This document shows, in pieces, positions 33,111 through 41,729 of a stretch of DNA of 64,000 nucleotides; positions within the stretch are counted from its first letter, which is position 1, and each line of letters opens with the position of its first letter. This stretch comes from Novosphingopyxis sp965218915 (lineage in GTDB: Bacteria > Pseudomonadota > Alphaproteobacteria > Sphingomonadales > Sphingomonadaceae), in assembly GCF_965218915.1 (NCBI RefSeq), contig NZ_OZ244708.1:310001-374000 (forward strand), given 5' to 3'. The position numbers were made by a program, and so were the translations under genes. The notes under the pieces are model-generated. The model was not told where the DNA came from and did not search any database. It saw nothing but the letters and a program-made list of their open reading frames with translations.

Positions 33111-33890
33111 TCAGAACGTCGCCGACAGCGTGGCGAAGAAGCCGTCGTTGGTCAGATCGTCGACCACCGGGCCTTCGACGGTGGTATAGGTGACGCCCGC
33201 CGACAGGTTGCCGGTAATGGCGTAGCTCGCGCCGAGCGAGAAGTCCCAGCTGGTGCTGTCGCTATCGAACGACAGCACGCCGTCGGTATAGCCGGCATGC
33301 GCGCTGATGCTGACCGGCGTGTTCGGAATGCCGCTGCCGAGGTCGAGATAGAGATAGGTGTTGTCGTCGCCGCCCAGCGCATCCTGGCCGCCCCAGGCAT
33401 AGGCGATGCCGGCGGTGGCCGAGACCGGACCCAATTGGCCGCTGACCGAGGCATAGGGTTCGAAATAGTCGCTCGGCCCACCGACGGCTTTGTCACCGTT
33501 GGGATAGACGTAATAGAGAAGGCCCGCGTCGACCGTGATGCCCGAGGCGACCTCGCCCGACCAGCCGCCGTAGAGATCGAGCTCGGTATGGCCGTATCGC
33601 GGCGAATCTTCCAGCGAACTGGCCCATGCGCCGACGTAGAAGCCGCTCGAATGCTTGACGTCGAACCCGCCCTGGATGGCGATGTCGCCGTCGGACAGAC
33701 TGACGCCGCGGAAGCGGTAGTCGGTCACGAGCGCGACGTTGGCCGAAAGCTCGAACGCGCTCGGCGGCGCGGTGTCGTAGGTCGGACCGTCCGGCTCGGT
33801 ATGCTCGGGGCCCGCATCCTGCGCAAGGGCGGGAACGGCGAGCATGGTGGAGAGGGTAAGGCCCAAAAGGCCGATAAAGGACGTGCGCAT
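33111..33890 (-). CDS. TorF-family putative porin
   Basis: This 259-residue outer-membrane protein has a signal peptide (MRTSFIGLLGLTLSTMLAVPALAQ). It opens with ELSANVALVTDYRFRGVSLSDGDIAIQGGFD, the diagnostic TorF/Gcw_chp start. Alternating strands follow, ending in FFATLSATF with a terminal Phe, as expected for barrel assembly. Pore substrate is unknown. ATG 33890 with GGGGAA upstream is used; the longer frame to 34004 lacks signal character. Confidence 0.9.
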   Translation of the reverse strand: MRTSFIGLLGLTLSTMLAVPALAQDAGPEHTEPDGPTYDTAPPSAFELSANVALVTDYRFRGVSLSDGDIAIQGGFDVKHSSGFYVGAWASSLEDSPRYGHTELDLYGGWSGEVASGITVDAGLLYYVYPNGDKAVGGPSDYFEPYASVSGQLGPVSATAGIAYAWGGQDALGGDDNTYLYLDLGSGIPNTPVSISAHAGYTDGVLSFDSDSTSWDFSLGASYAITGNLSAGVTYTTVEGPVVDDLTNDGFFATLSATF

Positions 33891-34066
33891 TTCTATTCCC
33901 CTTTTTCTGGTATGATGCGTCTCATCCCACCTGCGAAGATCAGCGTTTTTATGTGACCGCGCCCCGAAAGGAACGCGCCTCGCTCGATCAATCGAATTCG
34001 GCATAGATCAGATGTGTTGCATCGCACAAATAAAAAAACTGCGTGGAGAAGCTTATATGCGCAATT

Positions 34067-35392
34067 TTATTCGTCGATGTTGCCATTTGGCCGCGGGTCG
34101 GCCAACCGCTCGATCAGGCCGTCCGGCAGTTTGCGCAGGTTGAGGTCTCGCTGCGGGAACGGAATTTCGATGCCGTTGTCCTTGAACAGGAACCACAGCC
34201 TGCGCAGCACGTCGGACCGCACGTTGCCGACCCCCTCTTCCGGGTCCTTGATCCAGACGAGGATTTCGAAATTGACGCTGCTCTCGCCATATTCGCTCCA
34301 CCACACATTCGCCCGCGGCAGATCGAGCACGCGCGGGCTCTCTTCGGCGGCCTGGAGCATCAGCTTGACCGCCAGTTCCATGTCGGAGGCGTAGGACACG
34401 CCGACCGGAATACGCACGCGCACATTCTTGCTTGAATAGCTCCAGTTCTCGACCTCTTCGGTCATCAGCACTTCGTTCGGGATCAGATGCTCCTTGCCAT
34501 CGCGGGTGACGATCGAGACCGCGCGGACGCCGATCTTGTTGACCCAGCCGAAGCTGTCTCCCACCGCGATCACGTCGCCCGGCTTGATCGAGCGGTCCAT
34601 CAGCAGGATGATGCCCGAAATCAGATTGCCGAAGGTTTTCTGGAAACCGAAACCGATGGCCAGGCCGAAGGCGCCGGAGAACACCGCCAGGGCGGTGAGG
34701 TCGATCCCGAGGAAATCGATCCCGACGAAGAAAGCGACGACGATGACCCCGATCCCCGCCAGCTTCTCCACCAGCAGCTTCTGCGCCGGATCGAGCCGCC
34801 GCGTGCCGTCGATGAAGTGACGCGTCAGCCGGTTGACGAAGCGCACCAGCGCGAACAGCAGCACCGCGGTGACGGCCCATTGCAGGACGGTCAGCGCCGA
34901 TACGCGCGTCTTGCCGGCATCGAACCCGATCCGGTCGAGCTCGTTGCTCAGCGGTTCGATGCCTTGAAAACCCTGCAACAGCCCATTGACGACGAACAGG
35001 AACACCACGCCCGACAGCAGCAATGCGGCCCATTGCGGCATGCGCAGGAAACGGATCGCGCGATTGATGAACAGCGTGGACGCGGCCGCCAGGTTCAGCC
35101 CGATGATCGCGATCGACAGCTGGCCCCAGGCATGCGCCTGAAACAATACCAGCAGCAGGATGGCCACGATCAGGAACCGCGCGACCCGTTCGATCCGCTT
35201 GCAGCGATTGGGGCGCGGATCCTGCTTCAGGCGGTTCTGCACGAACGCTTCGATCCGAGGTGCCAGGGCCGAGGCGCTCAGCCAGCCGAGGAGCCAGGCC
35301 GCAACGACCAGCCCGAAGGCGATCAGCGCGGTGCTGACATCCAAATCGAGGGCGATGCCCCGGTTCGCCAGCCAGTTTTCGAGCGCGTTCAT
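34067..35392 (-). CDS. MscS-family mechanosensitive channel
   Basis: This 441-residue membrane protein has several N-terminal helices (about residues 20-45, 70-110, 120-145, 165-190). The MscS core follows: pore helix FGLAIGFGFQKTFGNLISGIILLMDRSIKPGDVI, beta domain with GWVNKIGVRAVSIVTRDGKEHLIPN, and a C-terminal alpha/beta cage (EEGVGNVRSDVLRRLW). It probably releases solutes on osmotic downshock. It overlaps metC by 4 bp (ATGA), so the two are translationally coupled. Confidence 0.92.
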   Translation of the reverse strand: MNALENWLANRGIALDLDVSTALIAFGLVVAAWLLGWLSASALAPRIEAFVQNRLKQDPRPNRCKRIERVARFLIVAILLLVLFQAHAWGQLSIAIIGLNLAAASTLFINRAIRFLRMPQWAALLLSGVVFLFVVNGLLQGFQGIEPLSNELDRIGFDAGKTRVSALTVLQWAVTAVLLFALVRFVNRLTRHFIDGTRRLDPAQKLLVEKLAGIGVIVVAFFVGIDFLGIDLTALAVFSGAFGLAIGFGFQKTFGNLISGIILLMDRSIKPGDVIAVGDSFGWVNKIGVRAVSIVTRDGKEHLIPNEVLMTEEVENWSYSSKNVRVRIPVGVSYASDMELAVKLMLQAAEESPRVLDLPRANVWWSEYGESSVNFEILVWIKDPEEGVGNVRSDVLRRLWFLFKDNGIEIPFPQRDLNLRKLPDGLIERLADPRPNGNIDE

Positions 35393-36609
35393 GCGCCCAT
35401 GTCATGCATCGCCGCGAAGCCGCGTTCAAGATCGGCGATCAGATCGGCAGAGTGTTCCAGTCCGATACTCAGGCGAATCAGCGGTCCATCGGCGGTCCAC
35501 TGCGTCGCGCTGCGGTCGGGCCGCGGATCGACCGGCAGCGCGAGGCTTTCGAATCCGCCCCAGCTGTAACCGATTCCGAACAGGGACAGCGCGTCGATCA
35601 GCATCGCGGCCTGAGCGTCGGTCGCGTCGCTCAAGACGAACGAGAACAGACCCGTCGATCCCGTGAAGTCGTGCGCCCAGGTGGCGTGACCGGGGCAGGA
35701 GGGCAAAGCGGGATGCAGCACCGCGCCGACTTCGGAACGGCGCTCGAGCCAGCGTGCGATATCGAGCGCGTTCGACTCGTGCCGCCGCAACCGCACGTCG
35801 AGCGTGCGCAGCCCGCGATGGGCGAGATAGGCGTCGTCGGGCGAAATTACCTGGCCGAACTGAAAGGCGGTGCGGCGAAGGGCGGTCCAGTAGGGCTTGG
35901 TCGCGGTGACGGTGCCGAGCATCAGGTCGCTATGCCCGCCGATATATTTGGTGCCCGCCAGGATCGTGAGATCGACGCCCTTGGTGATCGCCGGGAAGAA
36001 CAGCGGCGTCGCCCAGGTGTTGTCTAGCAGGGTGGCCAAGCCGCGTGCCTTGGCTGCGGCGCAAATGCCGGGGACGTCCTGCACCTCAAAGGTCAGACTG
36101 CCGGGGCTTTCGAGCAGGATCGCGGCGGCCGGGCCGTTCTCGCCGTCTTCGTCCATCAACGCCGCGATCTCGTCGAGGCCGGCCATCGGATCGAACCAGC
36201 GCGTGGTCACTCCCCAATGCCTGAGCCAGTCGCTCGCGAAGCCGCGCGAGGGATCATAGGCGTTGTCGGTCATGAGCAGCGTGTCGCCGGGCTTCAGCAC
36301 CGCGAGCAGCGCGCAGGCGATCGCCGCGACGCCCGAGGGAAAGAGATAGGTGCCCGCCGCGCCCGGCTCGAGTTCGGTCAACGCGTCGGCCAGCGCCCAA
36401 TGCGTCGGCCCGCCGCGGCGGCCGTAGAAGAAGCCGTTGGGCTGGACCGCCCCCTTGGCCGCGCGCAGACCGGCCACGCTGTCGTAGAGATGCGTGCTGC
36501 CGCGCCAGACCGGCGGGTTGACCACCGCGCCGCCGGTCCATTCCTCGCGCCGACCGCCAGTTACGAGCGTGGTGGCGGGGCGCTTTGCACCGGCTTTTCT
36601 ATCGACCAA
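35389..36609 (-). CDS. metC: Cystathionine beta-lyase
   Basis: This 406-residue PLP enzyme of the Cys/Met-metabolism family cleaves cystathionine to homocysteine. Features are FFYGRRGGPTHWALADALTELE, LFPSGVAAIACALLA, LLMTDNAYDPSRGF, LLDNTWATPLFF, the PLP lysine in LAGTKYIGGHSDLMLG, and SWGGFESLALP. No ATG start exists. The TTG at 36609 has GGAG seven bases upstream and is preferred over the TTG at 36615. A palindromic element abuts the start region. Downstream mscS is coupled; sseA is upstream on the same strand. Confidence 0.9.
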   Translation of the reverse strand: MVDRKAGAKRPATTLVTGGRREEWTGGAVVNPPVWRGSTHLYDSVAGLRAAKGAVQPNGFFYGRRGGPTHWALADALTELEPGAAGTYLFPSGVAAIACALLAVLKPGDTLLMTDNAYDPSRGFASDWLRHWGVTTRWFDPMAGLDEIAALMDEDGENGPAAAILLESPGSLTFEVQDVPGICAAAKARGLATLLDNTWATPLFFPAITKGVDLTILAGTKYIGGHSDLMLGTVTATKPYWTALRRTAFQFGQVISPDDAYLAHRGLRTLDVRLRRHESNALDIARWLERRSEVGAVLHPALPSCPGHATWAHDFTGSTGLFSFVLSDATDAQAAMLIDALSLFGIGYSWGGFESLALPVDPRPDRSATQWTADGPLIRLSIGLEHSADLIADLERGFAAMHDMGA

Positions 36610-36618
36610 TCTCAATCT

Positions 36619-36708
36619 CCGTTGCCCTGAGCTTGTCGAAGGGCCGTACTTCTTCCGTCAACGATCTAAGTGGAAGAGCAGTGCTTCGACAAGCTCAGCA
36701 CGAACGGA
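36619..36708. repeat. Paired palindromic element abutting the metC start
   Basis: CCGTTGCCCTGAGCTTGTCG at one end and its inverted match (GCTTCGACAAGCTCAGCACG) at the other, as in 1817-1949. Its edge lies 10 bp from the metC TTG codon and includes the last two bases of the GGAG ribosome site. Confidence 0.8.
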
Positions 36709-36726
36709 GGCTGGATGTGAAGAGGC

Positions 36727-37572
36727 TTATGCCGTTGCCTTGGGGGTATGGGGGTCGGTGGCCCATTCGGTCCAGGCACCATCGTAGAGACGAACGTCCT
36801 CCTTGCCGAGCAGATGCACGGCGAAGAGTGGCACCGCGGCGGTCATGCCGCTGCCGCAACTGGTGATCATCGGCTTGTCGAGATCGACGCCGGCGTCCTC
36901 GAACACCGCCTTCAGCTCATCGCCGGTCTTCCAGGTGCCGTCGCCATGGAAGAATTGCCCGTGCGGGGTGCTATGGGAGCCGGGGATGTGGCCACTGGCG
37001 AGGTCGCCCCGCGGTTCGGGCTCTTCGCCGGTGAAGCGAGCGCTCGGCCTGGCATCGACCAGTTCGGCATGCTTGTCGTGCAGGTTCGCCATCACGTCGG
37101 CCTTTTTGGCGACCTGCTTGTCGTCCTTCCACACCGTGAAATGGCGATGGCGCACCTCGGGCCTGCCGGTTTCGAGCGGACGGTCCTCCGATTTCCACTT
37201 GGGCAATCCGCCGTCGAGGATGGCGACCGAATGCGCGCCGAACATGGTCAGCATCCACCAGGCGCGCGCCGAGCTCCTGAGCGGCGAATCGTCGTACAGC
37301 ACGATGCGGCTGCCGTCGCCGAGGCCGAGCGACTGCATGCGGCTGGCGAATTTTTCGGCGCTCGGCAGCATATTGGGCAGGTCGCCCGACGCATCGGCGA
37401 GTTCGGCAATATCCATGAACACCGCGCCAGGGATGTGGCCGCCTTCATATTCGGCGCGGGCATTGCGCCCGGCATCGGGCAGGAAATAGGTGGCATCGAC
37501 GACACGCAGATCGCTCGCGCCCATTTCGCCGGCCAGCCATTCGGTTGAAACTAATTGGTCCATCGACATCAT
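36727..37572 (-). CDS. sseA: 3-mercaptopyruvate/thiosulfate sulfurtransferase
   Basis: This 281-residue protein has two rhodanese domains. The first has DATYFLPDAGRNARAEYEGGHIPGAVF and VLYDDS in place of the catalytic Cys loop. The second has the active Cys239 in SCGSGMTA, the mercaptopyruvate-type loop. It transfers sulfur from 3-mercaptopyruvate or thiosulfate to acceptors such as cyanide or thiols. The first of several clustered ATGs (37572) is used. Confidence 0.92.
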   Translation of the reverse strand: MMSMDQLVSTEWLAGEMGASDLRVVDATYFLPDAGRNARAEYEGGHIPGAVFMDIAELADASGDLPNMLPSAEKFASRMQSLGLGDGSRIVLYDDSPLRSSARAWWMLTMFGAHSVAILDGGLPKWKSEDRPLETGRPEVRHRHFTVWKDDKQVAKKADVMANLHDKHAELVDARPSARFTGEEPEPRGDLASGHIPGSHSTPHGQFFHGDGTWKTGDELKAVFEDAGVDLDKPMITSCGSGMTAAVPLFAVHLLGKEDVRLYDGAWTEWATDPHTPKATA

Positions 37573-37635
37573 CCCGCTTGATTAGAGGCGCAGGACTAGC
37601 GCCATACCGGGCGTCTGAAAAGCCTTGCCGTGCCG

Positions 37636-39177
37636 TCAGAGCGCATCCATCGCGCTTAGCGTCTCGCGCGCCTTGGCCCGGATCGCGATCTTTTCGCCGG
37701 CGTCCTTGCGCTCCCAGTTGCGATAGGCCAGCGCCAGGCGGCTGTTGGCCTTCAGCTTGTCCTCGTTGCGGGCGAGGAAGTCCCAGTAGAGCGCGTTGAA
37801 CGGGCAGCTGTCGAATTCGGTCTTGGTCCCGGGATCATAGCGGCAGGCGCCGCAATAATCGGACATGCGATCGATATAAGCGCCCGACGCCGCATAGGGT
37901 TTGGATGCGAGCAGTCCGCCGTCGCCGAACTGGCTCATCCCCAGCACATTGGGCAGTTCGACCCATTCATAGGCATCGGCATAGACTTCCAGATACCAGG
38001 CGTGGACCTGTTTTGGATCGACGCCCGCGAGCATGGCGAAATTGCCGGTGACCATCAGCCGCTGGATATGATGGGCATAGGCATGGTCCAGCGTCTGGCC
38101 GATCGCCTGCGCCATGCACTCCATGTCCGTTGCGCCATCATAATAGAAAGCGGGCAGGTCGCGGTCCGCGCCGAAAAAGTTGTGCTCGACATAATCCGGC
38201 CCCTCGCGCCAGTAGATGCCGCGCATATATTCACGCCAGCCGATGATCTGCCGGATGAACCCCTCGGCGGCGTTGAGCGGCACCTTGCCCTCGCGGTAGC
38301 GCGCCGCCACATCGCGGCACAGATCGATCGGATCGAGCAGGCCGGAGTTGATGTACGGGCTGAGCACCGAGTGCCACAGGAACGGCTCCCCGCGCTGCAT
38401 CGCGTCCTGATAGTCGCCGAACTGCGGCAGAGCTTCGTCTAGGAACTGGCGGCGCGCCCGCATCGCCTCCTCGTGCGTGACGGCGAAGTGGAAGTTCTTG
38501 GTCGTGCCTGGATGGTCGGCGAAGCGCTCCTCCACCGTCGCGATCACGTCCTGCGTGATATCGTCCGGACGGAAGCGGATCGGCCGAGGCATGAGCAAGT
38601 CGCCCACCGGTGCGGGCTTGCGATTCTCCTTGTCGTAATTCCACTTTCCCCCGGCCGGCTCGCCGTCCTCGTCCATCAGGATACCCGTCTTGCGCCGCAT
38701 CTCGCGGTAGAAGAACTCCATGCGCAGTTGTTTCTTGCCCGCGGCCCAATCCTCGAACTCCTTGTGAGTCGCAAGAAAGCGGGTGTCGGGGCAAATGGTG
38801 ACCGGCAAACCGAACTGCTCCTCCCAGTTTTCCAGCATCTCGCGCACCCGCCATTCGCCCGCCTCGGTCACGCGGATCGCCGAAGGGTTGTGACGCTCGA
38901 TCGCGCGGGCGAGTTCGCCGGAAAAGCTGCCATCGTTGTCGGGATCGCCCAGTGCGACATAATCGACCGTCCAGCCGCGCGCCCGCAGCGCTTCGGCGTG
39001 GTGGCGCATGGCCGAGAGGATATAGGCGATCTTGGCCTTGTGGTGGCGCACATAGGTCGTTTCCTGCGCCACCTCCATCATCAGCAACACGCAGTTTTCG
39101 GGCTCCGCCCCTTCCAGCGACGAGAGGTCGAACGACAGCTGGTCGCCCAGAACGGGGATGAGAATCGGGTCGGCCAT
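37636..39177 (-). CDS. FeS-type cryptochrome/photolyase (PhrB family)
   Basis: This 513-residue protein belongs to the iron-sulfur bacterial cryptochrome/(6-4) photolyase group. The N-terminal domain starts ILIPVLGDQLSFDLSSLEG; FAD-domain motifs include IIGWREYMRGIYW and DHAYAHHIQRLMVTGNFAML. Four cysteines, Cys354, 442, 445 and 458, have exactly the spacing of the [4Fe-4S] ligands of Agrobacterium PhrB (350/438/441/454, from memory). It likely repairs (6-4) photoproducts or senses blue light. ATG 39177 is chosen over an upstream start rich in Arg. Confidence 0.93.
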   Translation of the reverse strand: MADPILIPVLGDQLSFDLSSLEGAEPENCVLLMMEVAQETTYVRHHKAKIAYILSAMRHHAEALRARGWTVDYVALGDPDNDGSFSGELARAIERHNPSAIRVTEAGEWRVREMLENWEEQFGLPVTICPDTRFLATHKEFEDWAAGKKQLRMEFFYREMRRKTGILMDEDGEPAGGKWNYDKENRKPAPVGDLLMPRPIRFRPDDITQDVIATVEERFADHPGTTKNFHFAVTHEEAMRARRQFLDEALPQFGDYQDAMQRGEPFLWHSVLSPYINSGLLDPIDLCRDVAARYREGKVPLNAAEGFIRQIIGWREYMRGIYWREGPDYVEHNFFGADRDLPAFYYDGATDMECMAQAIGQTLDHAYAHHIQRLMVTGNFAMLAGVDPKQVHAWYLEVYADAYEWVELPNVLGMSQFGDGGLLASKPYAASGAYIDRMSDYCGACRYDPGTKTEFDSCPFNALYWDFLARNEDKLKANSRLALAYRNWERKDAGEKIAIRAKARETLSAMDAL

Positions 39178-39243
39178 GGTCGCCGTTCCAGCGCGGGAGC
39201 GGCGGTCTTGGTTCCGCCGCCTCATCCGTCCAGGGTTTTGGCC

Positions 39244-40635
39244 CTAGACCGGCTTGGCGCCGATGCCTCGCACGATGCGCGGGCCGAGATCGATGTTGAT
39301 CGGTCCCAGCCGTTCCTGCCCGGCCGCGCCGACGCGGCCGAGCACGAAGGTGGCCTGGCTGCGGTCCTGCCCCCCGCCCCAGCGATAATCGAGATCGGCG
39401 GCGACCAGCGGAATGATCATCTGCCGCCCTTCCATGCGGAAGGTTATCGCGGGATCGAGTGGCACGCGCATGTCGCCCTCGACCGGGGTCCGGCTGGACG
39501 GTCCCATGGCGGGAATCGTGACGGTCCGGCCGCGGGCCTGTTCGCGCTGGAAGAACCGGTCGACCTGTTTCTGGGTGTCCGGCCCGCCGGGCAGCACATC
39601 CAGACGCAACACTGCCGCATCGGCTGGGCCCGGCCCCTGGTTGATCATCCACAAGCGATATTGAAGAATGAAATGGGTCGCGGTCTGCTCGGCGCCGAGA
39701 ATATCGAGCTGCATCGCCATTTGCGGCCGACCGGCGGCGGGCGGGGGCGCCATGCGCGTGGTGACGAGACCGGAAGGAACCGGCGACCCCCGGGGCTGAA
39801 CGGGCGCGGCCCGGGGCGGCGTGCCGGTCAGTCCCGAAAAAGCGCGGACGGTGCCGGCAGCTGGCGCGGCGTCCGAGGTGACGACACCCTTGGGAACAGG
39901 CTTTTTGCTTGCAGGCGCGGCGGGCAACGCAGGATCGTCCGCGGGCGTGTCCGTCGATGGCGCGGGCTCCATAGCGCGCTCGGGCTGCGGAACGGGGAGC
40001 ACGGCGGTTGCCGCGGTCGGTTCGTCGGCTTCGACCGCTTCATCGACCTGCGCCGGCTCCTCGTAGACCAGGCTCTCATCGCGCAGCGACTGCATCCGTT
40101 TGCGACGCCGCCACCAGAACGCTCCTCCAAGAGCGAGCAACAGCAAGGCGGCGATCCATGGCCAGAGCGCACCGTCTTCCGGTTCTTCCGAAGATATGGC
40201 GGCCGGCGCCGCCGTGGCGGGAATGTCCGGCGCTTCGATGGACGGCGTGCTCGCCTCGACAGTCGGTGTCGCTTCGGGCGCTGCAAGGATTGCGTCGGAC
40301 TGGGGCACCGTTTGCGTTGCGGGCACCGGCGGAGCGGCAGACGTCGGACGCGGTGCGGATGCCGGTGTCGGGGCCGGGCGCGGCGTGGGTGCCGGGCTGG
40401 GGCGCGGGCGGGCAAGCGTCGGCACGGCGACCGGAACCTGCGTGCCGGTCGGCAGGGATCGCGGGGTCGGGCTGGGGACTGGCGCGGGCGTCGGCAGCGG
40501 CGCGATCACCGGGCCGGGCGTTGGCGCGGGTGTCGGGACCGGATCGAGACGAAAGCCGCCCGACGGATCGGTCGTCCGCTGCGCCGCTGCCGGGGCGAGC
40601 GGCAGCACGATGAGCGCCAGCGGGAGCAAGCCCAT
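39244..40635 (-). CDS. Proline-rich single-pass membrane protein of unknown function
   Basis: This 463-residue protein has a signal peptide (to about residue 18), a long Pro/Ala/Thr-rich stretch (about 30-110), one transmembrane helix (about 156-175, WPWIAALLLLALGGAFWW) and a basic stop RRRKR. A second Pro/Ala-rich linker leads to a C-terminal beta-rich domain from about residue 305 (MAMQLDILGAEQ to the end). The topology suggests an envelope-spanning linker with a cytoplasmic domain. I do not recognise the family. It is divergent from queF by 64 bp. Confidence 0.72.
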   Translation of the reverse strand: MGLLPLALIVLPLAPAAAQRTTDPSGGFRLDPVPTPAPTPGPVIAPLPTPAPVPSPTPRSLPTGTQVPVAVPTLARPRPSPAPTPRPAPTPASAPRPTSAAPPVPATQTVPQSDAILAAPEATPTVEASTPSIEAPDIPATAAPAAISSEEPEDGALWPWIAALLLLALGGAFWWRRRKRMQSLRDESLVYEEPAQVDEAVEADEPTAATAVLPVPQPERAMEPAPSTDTPADDPALPAAPASKKPVPKGVVTSDAAPAAGTVRAFSGLTGTPPRAAPVQPRGSPVPSGLVTTRMAPPPAAGRPQMAMQLDILGAEQTATHFILQYRLWMINQGPGPADAAVLRLDVLPGGPDTQKQVDRFFQREQARGRTVTIPAMGPSSRTPVEGDMRVPLDPAITFRMEGRQMIIPLVAADLDYRWGGGQDRSQATFVLGRVGAAGQERLGPINIDLGPRIVRGIGAKPV

Positions 40636-40699
40636 GGCGGCATTTCGTTCGGTTTTTCGGGAATGACAGATGGGTGCGTCCGCCTTAGTGAATGCCGTC

Positions 40700-41158
40700 A
40701 TGGCCGAAGATACGAAACCCCGCTTTTTGGGACGGGACAGCCCGCTCCCCGCTGCTCCGGACGAGGCGGAGCTGGACTATGTCCCCAATCCGCGTGCCGG
40801 GCAACTCTACTGCGTCAGATTTACCGCGCCTGAATTCACCTCGCTCTGCCCGGTTACCGGCCAGCCCGATTTCGCGCATCTGGTAATCGATTACGCGCCC
40901 GGCAAGACCATCGTCGAATCGAAATCGCTGAAACTGTTCCTCGGCAGCTTTCGCAATCACTGCGCCTTCCACGAGGATTGCACGGTGGGCATCGGCGTCC
41001 GCCTGTTCGAGGAAATGCAGCCGACATGGCTGCGCATCGGCGGTTACTGGTATCCGCGCGGCGGCATCCCGATCGATGTGTTCTGGCAGAGCGGCGCGGC
41101 GCCGAACGGCCTGTGGGTGCCCGACACCGGGGTTGCATCCTATCGCGGTCGAGGGTGA
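40700..41158 (+). CDS. queF: NADPH-dependent 7-cyano-7-deazaguanine reductase
   Basis: This 152-residue unimodular QueF reduces preQ0 to preQ1 in queuosine synthesis. The catalytic Cys50 lies in FTSLCPVTGQPDFA and the NADPH-binding motif is ESKSLK (73-78), with FRNHCAFHE after it. ATG 40700 (MAEDTKPRFLG) is used because the upstream in-frame part overlaps the divergent gene. Together with gluQ at 27653 it shows the cell modifies tRNA with queuosine. Confidence 0.95.
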   Translation: MAEDTKPRFLGRDSPLPAAPDEAELDYVPNPRAGQLYCVRFTAPEFTSLCPVTGQPDFAHLVIDYAPGKTIVESKSLKLFLGSFRNHCAFHEDCTVGIGVRLFEEMQPTWLRIGGYWYPRGGIPIDVFWQSGAAPNGLWVPDTGVASYRGRG

Positions 41159-41221
41159 GGTGCAAATAATTCGCCCGCTTTCATCTTCCCTTCATGTAAA
41201 ACTGACATTATTGTAAGTATC

Positions 41222-41623
41222 ATGACCGCCAGTCACAGCCACGCCATCGATATCACCCCCGAAGACATCGACTTCATGGGTCATGTCAACAATGCCAATT
41301 ACTTGTCGTGGGTTCAGGACGCGGTGGTTGCGCATTGGCAGAAGATCGCTCCGCGCCAAGCGGTGGCCGAGCATCTGTGGGTCGCGTTGAAGCATGAGAT
41401 CACCTATCGCAAGCCGGCGTTCCTCAACGACGAGGTGTTCGCCGAGGTCATCCTGGAAAAGGTGCAGGGCGCGCGCGCTTTTTACGAAACGGTGATCAAG
41501 CGCGGCGAGGAGGTGCTGGCGGAGGTGAAATCGAGCTGGTGTTGCCTGGATGCCGAGACGCTGCGGCCCACGCGGATCGCCAAGGACGTGGCCGAATATT
41601 TCTTTCCCAAGACCGAAGGCTGA
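41222..41623 (+). CDS. Hotdog-fold acyl-CoA thioesterase
   Basis: This 133-residue protein has the 4-hydroxybenzoyl-CoA thioesterase/YbgC-like start ITPEDIDFMGHVNNANYLSWVQDA, with the catalytic Asp in DIDFMGHVNN. The central helix carries KHEITYRKPAFLNDEV. It should hydrolyse a short or aromatic acyl-CoA; the substrate cannot be told. The upstream 60 bp is AT-rich (ATTATTGTAAGTATC just before the ATG) and may hold its promoter. Confidence 0.88.
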   Translation: MTASHSHAIDITPEDIDFMGHVNNANYLSWVQDAVVAHWQKIAPRQAVAEHLWVALKHEITYRKPAFLNDEVFAEVILEKVQGARAFYETVIKRGEEVLAEVKSSWCCLDAETLRPTRIAKDVAEYFFPKTEG

Positions 41624-41729
41624 CGAACTTCGACGAACATGATCCGTGATCGGATCGTCGCTTGAACGGGGCGCCTTACAGGCATAGGCTGAGCAAAATT
41701 TCCTTGCTTTGTCCGGAGTCTGCTCCCCC

